A stretch of 40,933 bases of DNA from Cytophagales bacterium. GTDB taxonomy: Bacteria > Bacteroidota > Bacteroidia > Cytophagales > Spirosomataceae. Positions 16,921-26,736 of this stretch are shown piece after piece. The notes beneath the pieces were generated by a model. That model was not told where the DNA came from. It searched no databases and was given only the letters and a program-made list of their open reading frames with translations. A program made the position numbers and the translations under genes. The stretch lies in the NCBI GenBank assembly GCA_013298215.1, contig JAAFKE010000035.1:1-40933 (forward strand), in the 5' to 3' direction. Position 1 is the stretch's first letter; every line of letters starts with the position of its first letter.

Positions 16921-18663
16921 CTAATAATTGTTTTGCTTCAAGGTTTCTTTGCCATTGAGCTTGCTGTTGAAAATCTCCTGAACGGGAATCGGAAAATATT
17001 CGTGCTTGCCTTTAACGAAAGTAGAACCGCGCAAGTATTGACGCTTGTTCTGCTCCACGCGCACGTACTCGTTGAGCACTTGGTCGGCAATGCCCCAGCG
17101 CACCAGGTCAAAGAAGCGGTGGCCTTCCATGGCAAACTCCAGGCGTTGCTCCATGCGCACGGCATCGCGGGCGTTGGCTTGGCTGCTAAAAGCGGTACTC
17201 GCGGCAGGATATTCTTGAACGACGTAGTTGGCCGCCATTGAGGTGCCATTGCGCAAGAGGCCAGTCGGGTTGGCCGCCCGGCGGCGAATTTGGTTCACGT
17301 AGTTGCGTGCCCCCGTCAAATTGCCCTGTTCTATTTCAATTTCAGCCAGCCACAGTAGTATGTGCGAGTACTTAATCATGCGGTAGTTGTTGGCATTTTG
17401 GCGAGGGTTGCCCGTCCAAGTCCAGCCAGCGGCGGCATCCGAACGCTGCGGCACGTTCTTGCGCGGCACGTAAGGCCCCGAGTAGTTTTGGTCGCGTACC
17501 CAAGGCTTGCCCGTATTTACGCCCCAGTCTAAGTAAGGAATACCCCGACGGCCAACTGTAAAGTCAAGGCGGGGATCGACGTTTGACGTTGGTGGTGTAA
17601 ATGCTTGGTTGCCTTCAATGTTTTGGTCGTTTGGCAAGTCCGAATCGTTGAAAGTACGGATGAGCGGCAAGCCACTGGCATCGGTTTTGAAGGCATTCAC
17701 CAAGTTTTGTGAAGGCTGAAAAAAGCCGCAGCAAGTCGTAAACGTTCCCGTTCCAGCGGGGTAGTTGAGCGTGGCACCACGGTTGCCATTGTTAGAAATG
17801 GCCGCCCCATCGTTTACTGAAAACTGTACTTCAAAAATCGACTCGGCATTGTTGTTGGTTCCGATGCGATAATTGTCGAAGTAATTGTCCACCAAGCGGT
17901 AGCGGTTGCTGGCTACAATTGCCTCCAAAATTACCTTGGCTTCGGGGTATTTTTGTTGAAACAAAAGTGCCTTGGCCAACATGGCTCCCGCTGCCCACTT
18001 CGTAACGCGGCCAGGTTGGGTTTGGCGCTCGGGTAGGTTGTCGTAGGCAAACTTCAAATCGGCTTCGATGTTGGGCCAAATATTTTTGTCGTTCGGTACT
18101 TTGGTGCTGTTGGCATCCAACGGGTTATAAATGGTTTCGTCGATGTAAGGCACCATGTTCCACATTTTTTTGGCTTCAAAATGGTAATGCCCCCGCAGAA
18201 AGCGTGCTTGCGCCCGCGCCTGTGTTTTTTCGGCATCCGACATATCCGTTACGCGGCTGGTCATCAATATCACATCGTTCGAGCGCGCCACTCCGTCGTA
18301 AACCGCCCGCCATTTGCCCGCAAAGTGGCTGTTGTCGGGCTGAATGTTGTAGGTTTCGATAAAGGTAATCTCTGGTTGGTCGCCCGAGGTAGAGCCTTTG
18401 TAGGCATCGTCCGACATGACCGACCCGTAAACCCAGTTGTCGGCCGACCCGTGCCAGTCGGCATTCGGCGACCCTACGTTGGTTTGTACGCCGTCGAGCA
18501 TCGAGTAGGCTCCAATGAGCAGAAAGTTCACTCCGTCGCGGTTGGCCAAGCTGGCATCGCCCAAGACGGCAGTGGGTTGTACCTGCAAAAATTCGTCTCT
18601 GCACGAACTGCCTACGCCCATCAATAAAGCAGCAATTAAGGTGGTTGAAAGTATTTTTTTCAT
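16921..18663 (-). CDS. SusD/RagB-family nutrient-binding outer-membrane lipoprotein
   Basis: The 580-residue surface lipoprotein forms the lid over the SusC channel and captures glycans or other polymers. The signal peptide ends in a lipobox with Cys21 (GVGSSC). N-terminal helices carry the SusD-like TPR scaffold (ALLFQQKYPEAKVILEAIVA; RNDVILMTSRVTDM), and the C-terminal SusD domain has the usual RRRAANPTGL and RMEQRLEFAMEGHRFFDLVRW. It follows the susC-like gene by 30 bases in the same transcript. No glycoside hydrolase or protease is adjacent, so the substrate is unknown. A terminator directly follows. Confidence 0.95.
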   Translation of the reverse strand: MKKILSTTLIAALLMGVGSSCRDEFLQVQPTAVLGDASLANRDGVNFLLIGAYSMLDGVQTNVGSPNADWHGSADNWVYGSVMSDDAYKGSTSGDQPEITFIETYNIQPDNSHFAGKWRAVYDGVARSNDVILMTSRVTDMSDAEKTQARAQARFLRGHYHFEAKKMWNMVPYIDETIYNPLDANSTKVPNDKNIWPNIEADLKFAYDNLPERQTQPGRVTKWAAGAMLAKALLFQQKYPEAKVILEAIVASNRYRLVDNYFDNYRIGTNNNAESIFEVQFSVNDGAAISNNGNRGATLNYPAGTGTFTTCCGFFQPSQNLVNAFKTDASGLPLIRTFNDSDLPNDQNIEGNQAFTPPTSNVDPRLDFTVGRRGIPYLDWGVNTGKPWVRDQNYSGPYVPRKNVPQRSDAAAGWTWTGNPRQNANNYRMIKYSHILLWLAEIEIEQGNLTGARNYVNQIRRRAANPTGLLRNGTSMAANYVVQEYPAASTAFSSQANARDAVRMEQRLEFAMEGHRFFDLVRWGIADQVLNEYVRVEQNKRQYLRGSTFVKGKHEYFPIPVQEIFNSKLNGKETLKQNNY

Positions 18664-18693
18664 TGTTGTATATGATTTTTTGTGCTGACTGGA

Positions 18694-21600
18694 TTAGAAA
18701 CTAAAATTTAAGCCTACCAATAATGAGCGCGAAGCGGGATAGGCTCCTTCGTCCACGCCAATCTGACGGTCTTGACCAACTCCGCTCGAACTACGCAGGT
18801 TGATTTCGGGGTCTAAACCCGTATATTTAGTAAAAGTGACCCAGTTTTGGGCTTGTACGTAAACACTGGCACTGCTAATACCCACTTTTTTGAGGAGTGT
18901 TTGGGGCAAGGTGCAGGTAAGTTGGATGTTGCGCAAACGGAAGAACGAGCCATTTTCTAAGTAATAAGTAGAAGAGTTTGAGCTCACGTTGTCGTTTGAG
19001 CGCGGCAGCGGCAGCACGGCATCGGTGCGGCCTGGGCGCCAGCTTTGGTCTAACATACGCTGGCTACGGTTGCCCGCAAAAGTTGGGAAGTCGGTCCAGT
19101 AGCGGGTGTAGTTGAAAATCTGGTTGCCCTGCACACCTTGGCCAAACACGTCCAGACGGAACATTTTATAACCCAAACTTACATTGACACCGTAAGAAAA
19201 GTCAGGGTGCGGATTGCCGATAATGGTGCGGTCGAGGGCATCTACTTTTCCGTCGTTGTTCACGTCTCTAAACCTAAACTGCCCCGCAAAGTTGGTAGCA
19301 CCGCCAAACTGTGGCACGTATGCCCTGGCCTCTTCGTCCGACTGGAAAATACCATCGAGTTGGTAGCCAAAAAACGACCCAACTGGAAAGCCCTCCTGGG
19401 TTACGTTTACAGTACCACCTGGCAGGCGTAAGTTGGTGAACCCAAACAGCTGCGAGTTGGGGTCGCCGGTGGTACGGGTTACTTTGTTGCGATAGGTAGA
19501 AACATTGAACCCAATGCTGTACGTTAAGGCGCCGTTCAGGGCTTTGTCGCCGTAGTTGAGGTTCAGTTCAACGCCCTTGTTGCTCATAGAACCCACGTTC
19601 TGAAACGGATTTACGGCCACTCCTTGCGTGAGCTGCACTTGCACGGGAAACAACATGTCGCTGGTTTGGCGGCTAAACCAGTCGAAGTTTACGTCCAGTT
19701 TACCTTTAAAAAAACTACCATCAAAGCCAATGTTTGTGCTGCTGGTGGTTTCCCATTTGGCATTGGCATTGCCAAACTGCGCAAGCTCGTAGCCTTGCAG
19801 CGACGACGAACGCGAACCACCCAAATCGTAAAACGACGACTCGGGCGATGAGGCGTATTGCGTAAAAGCGTTGTAGTCGCCAATTTCTTGGTTGCCCGTT
19901 TGCCCCACGCCCACGCGCAGTTTCAAGTCGCTAATCCAACCGATCTTTCGAATGAACTCCTCGTTCGACAAACGCCAGCCGAAGCTACCCGCCGTAAAAA
20001 TAGCCGTGCGGAACGTAGGGGCAAAACGCGACGAGCGGTCGCGGCGAACGGTTAAATCCACCAAGTATTTGTCGGCCAACGAGTAGTTGGCGCGGGCAAA
20101 CTCCGATGCCAAACGATAATCTAAGAACGGACGGCCCGAGGCCTGCGTAATGCTCCGCCCCGCAAAGAGGTACCGGTTGCTCAGATCGTCGGAGGCAAAT
20201 CCTTGGCGTTCGGCGTTGAAAGCCTCGCCAAAACCCTTGATAGACTCTGCACCAATCATCAGATTCAAGCGGTGTTTGTCGGCAAAAGTGGTGTTGTAAT
20301 TCAAGGTGTTGTACCACGTCCAGGTGGCATCCCAGGCGTTGCTTTGGTTGAGGCTATTTACGCCCAACTGCTCCGAAGACTCCACGTCGTTGGCCCGAAA
20401 GCGCCGCGTATTGCCCATGTTGTAGTCAATACCAATGCTACTTTTGGCTGTCAGGTTTTTCAATATATCCACTTCTATGTAGGCATTTCCGAAGGCCCGC
20501 ACCTCACGGTCTGTGTTGTCTTTGTTGCGCCAAAGTTCGGCCAGTGGGTTGCGGCTGTTGTCCAAATCGGCACCAGACGTACCCGCAAAATAGCCTCGAA
20601 TATCATAAACGGGAATCAACGGCTGAATGCGGTAGGCAAACGAAATGGGGTTTGACTCGCTTTGGTTGCCGTTTGGCTGGCCAACGCGCTCACCGTAGGC
20701 CAACTGGAAGTTTTCTCCTACTCGCACGCGCTTCGACACGTTGAACTCGGTGTTGGCACGGAGCGAATAGCGCTGGTAGCTGGTGTATTTCATAATGCCC
20801 TGCTGGTTGAAGTAGTTCAACGACATTGAGTAGCGGGCAGCCTCGGTGGCTCCCGATACGCTCAACTGGTGGTTCTGAATGGGAGCAGCGCTAAAAATTT
20901 CGCGCTGCCAGTCGGTTCCCTGCTGGTTGGCGCGGGTAATTAGGTTTCGAGACGTTGGGTTGGCACTGTAAAGCGCATCGGCGGCGCGGGGGTCGTTGGG
21001 GTCGCGCGAGCCAGCGGGCAGAATCCAGAACGGAATCACGGGCGTTGCTCCGTTGCCAAACTGGGCGTTGGTCGGGAAAGTCAGCTGACCGTTGGTACCA
21101 GGTTGTGGCACACCATTGCGCAAAGGGTTGAGGGCATTGATGCGCGACTCCCACAAAAGATTGGCGTAGTCTTGGGTGTTCAACAAGTCCAAAAACCGCC
21201 AAGCACTCTGCGAACCATAGTAAGTATCGTAGGTAAATTTGGGCTTGCCTACTTTTCCTTGCTTAGTGGTAATAATCACCACGCCGTTGCCCGCCCGCGA
21301 GCCATAAATCGAAGCCGCCGAAGCGTCTTTCAAAATCTGCATACTCTCAATGTCGTTGGGATTGAGCGTGTTGAGATTCCCCTTTGTAGGAGTTCCGTCA
21401 ATTACGTAGAGCGGCGAGTTGTCGTTGATTGTACCAAAACCGCGAATCCGCACCATGATACCACCACCTGGCGAGTTGTCGTTGGACACACTTACGCCCG
21501 CCACGCGTCCCTGAATACCCTGCGCTAAATTGGTAATCGGCACCGCCAAGAGCGTTTTGGAATCGATACTTGCCACGGCTCCCGTGATGTCTTTCTTCGA

Positions 21601-21927
21601 CTGCACGCCGTAGCCCGTTACAACAACCTCCGAGAGCGTCTTGGTATCTACTTGCAGCGAAATGTCAAGGTTGGTGCGGTTGCCAACGTTGATTTCTTGG
21701 GTAACGTACCCAATGTACGACACCACGAGCGTGGCATTGCTGGCTACATTGATCGAAAAGCGTCCGTCGCCGTCGGTGTTGGCTCCGCTGGTGGTGCCTT
21801 TCACGAGGATGCTCACGCCTGGCAGTGGGGTGTCGCCGTCGGTTATGCGGCCACTTACTTTGCTTTGCGCCCAGGCTGCGAGCGTCAAAACCGAAAGCAA
21901 CAATGTGCAGTAAATCTGTTTTTTCAT
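18694..21927 (-). CDS. SusC/RagA-family TonB-linked outer-membrane transporter
   Basis: The 1077-residue protein has a signal peptide (1-20, cut before QSKVSG). A CarboxypepD_reg-like domain lies at about 22-92, followed by the TonB-box region VVVTGYG at 101-107 and a plug. The SusC signature is at about 193-225 (ESMQILKDASAASIYGSRAG and then VVIITTKQGK). The barrel ends in RSLLVGLNFSF. With the SusD-like lipoprotein downstream it forms a pedal-bin importer. It is transcribed first; a candidate promoter lies about 110 bases upstream. No sigma/anti-sigma regulators or degradative enzymes are nearby. Confidence 0.96.
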   Translation of the reverse strand: MKKQIYCTLLLSVLTLAAWAQSKVSGRITDGDTPLPGVSILVKGTTSGANTDGDGRFSINVASNATLVVSYIGYVTQEINVGNRTNLDISLQVDTKTLSEVVVTGYGVQSKKDITGAVASIDSKTLLAVPITNLAQGIQGRVAGVSVSNDNSPGGGIMVRIRGFGTINDNSPLYVIDGTPTKGNLNTLNPNDIESMQILKDASAASIYGSRAGNGVVIITTKQGKVGKPKFTYDTYYGSQSAWRFLDLLNTQDYANLLWESRINALNPLRNGVPQPGTNGQLTFPTNAQFGNGATPVIPFWILPAGSRDPNDPRAADALYSANPTSRNLITRANQQGTDWQREIFSAAPIQNHQLSVSGATEAARYSMSLNYFNQQGIMKYTSYQRYSLRANTEFNVSKRVRVGENFQLAYGERVGQPNGNQSESNPISFAYRIQPLIPVYDIRGYFAGTSGADLDNSRNPLAELWRNKDNTDREVRAFGNAYIEVDILKNLTAKSSIGIDYNMGNTRRFRANDVESSEQLGVNSLNQSNAWDATWTWYNTLNYNTTFADKHRLNLMIGAESIKGFGEAFNAERQGFASDDLSNRYLFAGRSITQASGRPFLDYRLASEFARANYSLADKYLVDLTVRRDRSSRFAPTFRTAIFTAGSFGWRLSNEEFIRKIGWISDLKLRVGVGQTGNQEIGDYNAFTQYASSPESSFYDLGGSRSSSLQGYELAQFGNANAKWETTSSTNIGFDGSFFKGKLDVNFDWFSRQTSDMLFPVQVQLTQGVAVNPFQNVGSMSNKGVELNLNYGDKALNGALTYSIGFNVSTYRNKVTRTTGDPNSQLFGFTNLRLPGGTVNVTQEGFPVGSFFGYQLDGIFQSDEEARAYVPQFGGATNFAGQFRFRDVNNDGKVDALDRTIIGNPHPDFSYGVNVSLGYKMFRLDVFGQGVQGNQIFNYTRYWTDFPTFAGNRSQRMLDQSWRPGRTDAVLPLPRSNDNVSSNSSTYYLENGSFFRLRNIQLTCTLPQTLLKKVGISSASVYVQAQNWVTFTKYTGLDPEINLRSSSGVGQDRQIGVDEGAYPASRSLLVGLNFSF

Positions 21928-22033
21928 TGGGATCTTGTTAAAAGTTGAATAAGTAGGAGTTGGTAAGTAATAATGTTGGGATGAGTGAGTGATAAAGACT
22001 GCCTCGGCGCAACTATTACAAATGTGGCATTAA

Positions 22034-22063
22034 TAAAGATAAGTTGTAAAATTTTTTGCCAAA
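22034..22063 (-). promoter_or_regulatory. Candidate promoter for the susC/susD operon
   Basis: On the minus strand TTTG (22060-22063) is followed after 18 bases by TATCTTTA (22034-22041). The latter differs by one base from the Bacteroidota -7 consensus TAnnTTTG. This implies an untranslated leader of about 100 bases. Confidence 0.4.
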
Positions 22064-22145
22064 AAATATTTACACGCGCCTACTTTGAACTTTGTTGCTC
22101 GCGCGTAGTTATTGGTGTATTACCCAACCTAATTTATCAATAATT

Positions 22146-22991
22146 GTGGATCAATACCTTCAAAACTGGATTTCGCTCTACGACACCGCTGAACGAAAGT
22201 GGCACTCGATGCAAGCTTCTAAAATGACCAGCAACCTGGTGGTGGTGTTTTTTTTGGTTGGCATCGTCGTTAGTTTGCTGTCGCACTACCACCTCATTGC
22301 GGTTGAGGTGGGTAAGTTTTTTGCCATAGAGCTAGCATTCAGCGTTCTGCTCATCAGCGAAATTTTGGGCTTGGTTTTTATACTTACCCACTCCGTGGCC
22401 GACTCGGTGGGTAAGCAATTCGAGATCGTATCTTTAATTTTGCTCCGCGACTCTTTCAAAGAAATGGGGCACCTGCCCTTCGAAACCGTCTGGAACGCCA
22501 CCACACTCCTCGAACTACTACCCGTACTGGTCGACGCACTGGGCGCAGTGATCGTTTTTTTGATTATTGGCCTGTTTTACAAAGCTCAAAAGCACGTCAG
22601 CATTACCAACAACCCGCAGGAGCAGCTGCGGTTTATTATGCTCAAAAAAATAGTTGCCACTGTATTGTTGGCTGGCTTTGTGGTGTTGGTACTCAACGAC
22701 CTATTCGTTTTTCTCAAAACTGGCCACTACCATAGCACGTTTAACGTTTATTACACGATCTTGATTTTTGTTGATATTCTCATTCTCATTATTTCGCTCC
22801 GCTACAGCAACCGCTACATTCACTTGTTTAGGTATTCGTCTTTTGCACTGGCCACGGTCATCATCAGGTTGTCGCTGTCGGCACCCAAATACTACAACGT
22901 AATTCTGAGCGTTTCGGCGGGGTTATTTGTGTTGATTGTTGCCAACATTTACAATATGCTCAACAAAAGCGAGGTCGCCAAGTTGGAGTGA
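22146..22991 (+). CDS. Multi-pass membrane protein of unknown function
   Basis: No family is recognised. From the GTG at 22146 the protein has 281 residues, with a short amphipathic N-terminus (DQYLQNWISLYDTAERKWHS) followed by about seven hydrophobic segments. They include LVVVFFLVGIVVSLLSHY, LAFSVLLISEILGLVFIL, LGAVIVFLIIGLFY, KIVATVLLAGFVVLVLNDLF, YTILIFVDILILIISL and a final VSAGLFVLIVANIYNML. The charged loop FYKAQKHVSITNNPQEQLR between segments is probably cytoplasmic. Open sequence continues upstream to 22092 (TTG), but the GTG gives a better N-terminus. It is divergent from the susC operon and ends at a bidirectional terminator. Confidence 0.75.
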   Translation: MDQYLQNWISLYDTAERKWHSMQASKMTSNLVVVFFLVGIVVSLLSHYHLIAVEVGKFFAIELAFSVLLISEILGLVFILTHSVADSVGKQFEIVSLILLRDSFKEMGHLPFETVWNATTLLELLPVLVDALGAVIVFLIIGLFYKAQKHVSITNNPQEQLRFIMLKKIVATVLLAGFVVLVLNDLFVFLKTGHYHSTFNVYYTILIFVDILILIISLRYSNRYIHLFRYSSFALATVIIRLSLSAPKYYNVILSVSAGLFVLIVANIYNMLNKSEVAKLE

Positions 22992-23012
22992 ACAAAGCGG
23001 TACGGGTACTTA

Positions 23013-23061
23013 ACCAAAAAAAGGCGAGCGGGGATTTAATCCCCACTCGCCCTTTTTTGGT
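23013..23061. terminator. Bidirectional terminator between convergent genes
   Basis: Two 22-base arms (23013-23034 and 23040-23061) pair with two mismatches around GGCGAG-x-GGGGA and TCCCC-x-CTCGCC, flanked by A- and T-runs on both sides. It serves the membrane protein gene (+) and glyA (-). Confidence 0.9.
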
Positions 23062-23082
23062 CTTTGGTTCAAAATTATAAGA

Positions 23083-24372
23083 CTAATACAGCGGATAATC
23101 CTTCATCCAGTTGTTTACTTCGGTGCGCACGGCGGCAATTTTGGCATCGTTGTCGTGGTTCATCAGCACGTCATCTATCAGATCAACGATCCGCTCCATG
23201 TCGGCCTCTACCAGCCCACGGGTCGTCATGGCGGGCGTTCCGATGCGCATCCCCGAAGTCACCATCGGCGATTTCGCATCGAAGGGAACCATGTTTTTGT
23301 TTACGGTGATGTCGGCCTTGATGAGGGTGTTTTCTGCGATTCGGCCAGTGAGGTTTTTGGGGCTCAAATCAATGAGCATCAGGTGGTTGTCCGTTCCGCC
23401 CGAAATTATTTTGTAGCCTTTGTCCACGAATGCCTGCGCCATAACCTGCGCATTTTTCTTGACTTGCAGCGCGTAGTCGTAAAAATCATCGGTCAGTGCC
23501 TCGCCAAAGGCAATGGCTTTGGCCGCAATGACGTGCTCTAACGGCCCGCCTTGCGTACCTGGAAACACGCCCGAGTCGAGCAGCGACGACATCATTCTAA
23601 CGTCTCCTTTTTGGGTTTTTATGCCAAACGGATTCTCAAAATCGTTGCGCATCATAATAACCCCACCGCGCGGGCCACGCAGGGTTTTGTGGGTTGTCGT
23701 TGTCACGATGTGGCAGTGGTCGAAAGGGTCGTTCAAGAGTCCTTTTGCAATAAGTCCCGACGGGTGCGAAATATCGGCCAGCAGCACCGCCCCAATTTGG
23801 TCGGCAATGGTGCGCAGGCGGGCGTAGTCCCAGTCGCGGCTGTAGGCCGAGGCCCCACAGATCATCATTTTTGGGCGTTCGCGCAGGGCAGTTTCCTCCA
23901 CCTTGTCCCAGTCTATGAGTCCCGTTTCTTGCTCCACTCCGTAGAAAAACGGCTGAAAATACCTCCCCGAAATATTAACTGGCGACCCGTGCGACAGGTG
24001 TCCGCCGTGGGCCAAGTTGAAGCCCAAAATCTTATCGCCAGGGTTTAGGCAGGCTAAAAACACCGCTGTGTTCGCCTGTGCGCCCGAGTGTGGCTGCACG
24101 TTTGCCCACGTGGCTCCGAAGAGTTCTTTGAGGCGGTCGATCGCTATTTGCTCGACCTGATCCACCACTTCGCAGCCGCCGTAGTAGCGTTTGCCAGGCA
24201 AGCCTTCGGCATATTTGTTGGTCAGCACGCTGCCCTGCGCTTCCATGACCTGCTGAGACGTAAAGTTTTCGGAGGCAATGAGTTCTATACCGTGGTTTTG
24301 GCGGTCGTATTCTTGGCCGATGAGGTCAAAAATTTCGGTATCACGCGCTATTGACGTTGCAACGAGTGTCAT
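23083..24372 (-). CDS. glyA: Serine hydroxymethyltransferase
   Basis: This PLP enzyme interconverts serine plus tetrahydrofolate and glycine plus 5,10-methylene-tetrahydrofolate, supplying one-carbon units. The 429-residue length is normal. Visible family motifs are [11 protein letters not shown] (30-40), the [16 protein letters not shown] segment (53-68), [11 protein letters not shown] (91-101), AHGGHLSHG (121-129), [10 protein letters not shown] (200-209), and the PLP-lysine motif [14 protein letters not shown] with Lys229. All catalytic positions look intact. It has its own promoter match and terminator, so it is a single-gene unit. Confidence 0.98.
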   Translation of the reverse strand: MTLVATSIARDTEIFDLIGQEYDRQNHGIELIASENFTSQQVMEAQGSVLTNKYAEGLPGKRYYGGCEVVDQVEQIAIDRLKELFGATWANVQPHSGAQANTAVFLACLNPGDKILGFNLAHGGHLSHGSPVNISGRYFQPFFYGVEQETGLIDWDKVEETALRERPKMMICGASAYSRDWDYARLRTIADQIGAVLLADISHPSGLIAKGLLNDPFDHCHIVTTTTHKTLRGPRGGVIMMRNDFENPFGIKTQKGDVRMMSSLLDSGVFPGTQGGPLEHVIAAKAIAFGEALTDDFYDYALQVKKNAQVMAQAFVDKGYKIISGGTDNHLMLIDLSPKNLTGRIAENTLIKADITVNKNMVPFDAKSPMVTSGMRIGTPAMTTRGLVEADMERIVDLIDDVLMNHDNDAKIAAVRTEVNNWMKDYPLY

Positions 24373-24406
24373 ATTGGAGTTTTTTTTATTTTTCTGTAAG
24401 TGTACA

Positions 24407-24438
24407 CAAAGGTAAATCGCTGTTCGTGAAAAAACAAT
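24407..24438 (-). promoter_or_regulatory. Candidate glyA promoter
   Basis: On the minus strand TACCTTTG (24407-24414) matches TAnnTTTG exactly. ATTG (24435-24438) lies 20 bases upstream at the -33 position. The start codon follows about 34 bases downstream of the -7 element. Confidence 0.55.
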
Positions 24439-24615
24439 AAAAAAGGGGGGGGCGAAGTCAATTTTATCGAACGCAGAGGGGGTTGGTGGGTAGTATGGTT
24501 AATTCAAATGCCCCACCACCGCCAAGCCCCAATCCCTCGGCATAAAAAATACCCAACCCTAAAATTACCAAAAAAGTCTAAAAATGAAGTAAATTGCCCT
24601 CATACGCACTATGAC

Positions 24616-26736
24616 ATGAAAACAAAGGCGATTTTTTCGGCAATTATCCTTTCAGTAGCCGTTGCCTCCGTTGGCTTAACGGACGACGACAACGCGAAGG
24701 CCAAACGCGAGTGGCGGTCGTACCTGGGCGACGACGCGCGGAGCCACTACTCGGTCTTGGACCAAATAAATACCCAAAACGTGGCGCAACTCAAAGTAGC
24801 CTGGCAGTACCATTCTGGCGACTCGGGGCAGGTGCAGTGCAACCCGTTGGTGATAGACGGCGTGCTGTTTGGCGCAACGGCCTCCGCCCGAACTTTTGCA
24901 CTGGATGCCGCCACGGGCAAGGAAATTTGGCGGTTTGAGGTGGGCGAAAAAGCCTGGTACACCACCAGCCGGGGCATGGCCTACTGGGCCGACGGCAACG
25001 ATAAACGCATCTTGACCACCGTGGGGCCGTGGCTCTATGCCCTCGATGCCACCACTGGCAAACCAATTGCAGATTTCGGAATCGCGGGGCGCACCAGCCT
25101 CAAAGCAGGCTTGGGCGAGGGTGCGCAAGACAAATTTGTGATCTCGAACACCCCTGGAACAATTTACAAAAACCTTATTATTATGCCACTGCGGTTGTCG
25201 GAGGGCTCGGACGCCGCACCAGGATATATTCAGGCGTTCGACGTTCGGACGGGGAAAATTGCTTGGGTGTTTAAGACCATTCCAGCACCTGGGGAGGTCG
25301 GCTACGAAACTTGGCAAAAAAATAACCATAAAAATACCGGCGTGGGTGGAGCCAACAACTGGGCAGGTATGGCCCTGGATGCCGCACGCGGCTTGGTGTT
25401 TGTGCCAACGGGGTCGGCGGCGTTCGATTTCTACGGCGGCAACCGCAAAGGCGACAACCTGTTTGCCAACTGCCTCGTGGCGCTCGATGCCAACACGGGC
25501 ACGCGCCGCTGGCATTACCAATTTGTGCACCACGATATTTGGGACCGAGATCTGCCAGCAGCCCCAAACCTGGTGACGCTGACAGTGGACGGCCAGAAAA
25601 TCGACGCGGTGGCGCAAATTACCAAACAAGGTTATATTTTTGTGTTCGACCGCCAAACGGGCAAACCCGTCTTTCCGATCGAAGAAAAACCCTACCCCCA
25701 GTCCGACATTGAGGGCGAGCAGACCGCTCCTACCCAGCCGTTGCCCACCAAACCCGCGCCCTTCGCGCGGCAACTGCTCACGGAAGCCGACTTAAACCCC
25801 GCCGCCGAAAATTTTACTGAGTTGGTGGCACGGTTCAGAAAACTACGTTCGGGGGGGCAGTTTGTGCCGCCTTCGCGGCAGGGGAGCGTTGTTTTTCCAG
25901 GTTTTGACGGCGGTGCCGAATGGGGAGGAGCCGCCTGGGACCAAGAAAATGGGGTGATGTACGTGAACGCCAACGAAATGCCCTGGATACTCACGATGAT
26001 CGACAAACCCAAAAACGAGGCCCTCAAAAACCTCACCGCTGGTGGCAAACTGTATGCCCTCAATTGCGCCAACTGCCACGGGCCAACCCGCGAAGGCAAC
26101 ACGGCAAGTGGGTTTCCATCGTTGGTAAACATAAAAAAACGGCGCAATAAATCGTATGTCTCTTTGCTGGTTAAAAACGGCAAAGGCATGATGCCCGGCT
26201 TCGGGCACTTGACTGGCGAGGAGCGAAAATCGATCGTTAATTTCTTGACCGACCAAGAAGAACAAAAAGAAATAACCAACACCGAGCCAACCGACAAATA
26301 CCCCGACGTTCCTTACAACATAACGGGCTACAATAAATTTACGGACATAAATGGCCACGCGGCCGTGCGCCCACCCTGGGGAACGCTCAACGCGGTGAAC
26401 CTAAACACGGGCGAGTACTTGTGGAAGCGCGAGCTGGGAGAGTTTAAAGAGCTGACCGCCAAAGGAATACCCCCCACGGGGGCCGAAAACTACGGCGGAC
26501 CCATCGTAACGGCGGGCGGACTGCTTTTTATTGCCGCCACCAAAGATGAGATGTTTAGGGCTTTTGATAAAAAAACGGGAAAAATTCTGTGGCAAACCCA
26601 ACTACCAGCGGGCGGCTACGCCACCCCAGCCACTTACCAGGCCAACGGGCGGCAGTATGTGGTGGTGGCGGCGGGCGGCGGCAAAATGGGCACTAAAAAA
26701 GGCGACAGCTACGTGGCTTTTGCGTTAGAAAAATGA
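24616..26736 (+). CDS. PQQ-dependent dehydrogenase with embedded cytochrome c domain
   Basis: The 706-residue periplasmic quinohaemoprotein has a signal peptide MKTKAIFSAIILSVAVASVG. Eight-bladed propeller motifs of the PQQ alcohol/glucose dehydrogenase family follow: WRSYLGDDARSHYSVLDQIN, VAWQYHSGD, ALDAATGKEIWRFE, YIQAFDVRTGKIAWVFKTIP, WDRDLPAAP. A c-type haem site, C484-A-N-C487-H488, lies between late propeller blades, with GMMPGFGHLTGEE likely giving the axial Met. The final blades (LNTGEYLWKRELGEF, FDKKTGKILWQTQLPAGGY) complete the ring, so the cytochrome is inserted rather than appended. It oxidises an alcohol or aldose and passes electrons to the chain; the substrate is not readable. 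The upstream ATG at 24508 lacks a signal peptide, hence the ATG at 24616. Confidence 0.9.
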   Translation: MKTKAIFSAIILSVAVASVGLTDDDNAKAKREWRSYLGDDARSHYSVLDQINTQNVAQLKVAWQYHSGDSGQVQCNPLVIDGVLFGATASARTFALDAATGKEIWRFEVGEKAWYTTSRGMAYWADGNDKRILTTVGPWLYALDATTGKPIADFGIAGRTSLKAGLGEGAQDKFVISNTPGTIYKNLIIMPLRLSEGSDAAPGYIQAFDVRTGKIAWVFKTIPAPGEVGYETWQKNNHKNTGVGGANNWAGMALDAARGLVFVPTGSAAFDFYGGNRKGDNLFANCLVALDANTGTRRWHYQFVHHDIWDRDLPAAPNLVTLTVDGQKIDAVAQITKQGYIFVFDRQTGKPVFPIEEKPYPQSDIEGEQTAPTQPLPTKPAPFARQLLTEADLNPAAENFTELVARFRKLRSGGQFVPPSRQGSVVFPGFDGGAEWGGAAWDQENGVMYVNANEMPWILTMIDKPKNEALKNLTAGGKLYALNCANCHGPTREGNTASGFPSLVNIKKRRNKSYVSLLVKNGKGMMPGFGHLTGEERKSIVNFLTDQEEQKEITNTEPTDKYPDVPYNITGYNKFTDINGHAAVRPPWGTLNAVNLNTGEYLWKRELGEFKELTAKGIPPTGAENYGGPIVTAGGLLFIAATKDEMFRAFDKKTGKILWQTQLPAGGYATPATYQANGRQYVVVAAGGGKMGTKKGDSYVAFALEK

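Noticed and set aside
24676-25773. Long minus-strand open frame (365 codons) opposite the quinohaem dehydrogenase
   Set aside because: It lies wholly within a strongly supported gene on the other strand, is rich in Arg/His/Gly as expected for an antisense shadow of GC-rich codons, and shows no domain.
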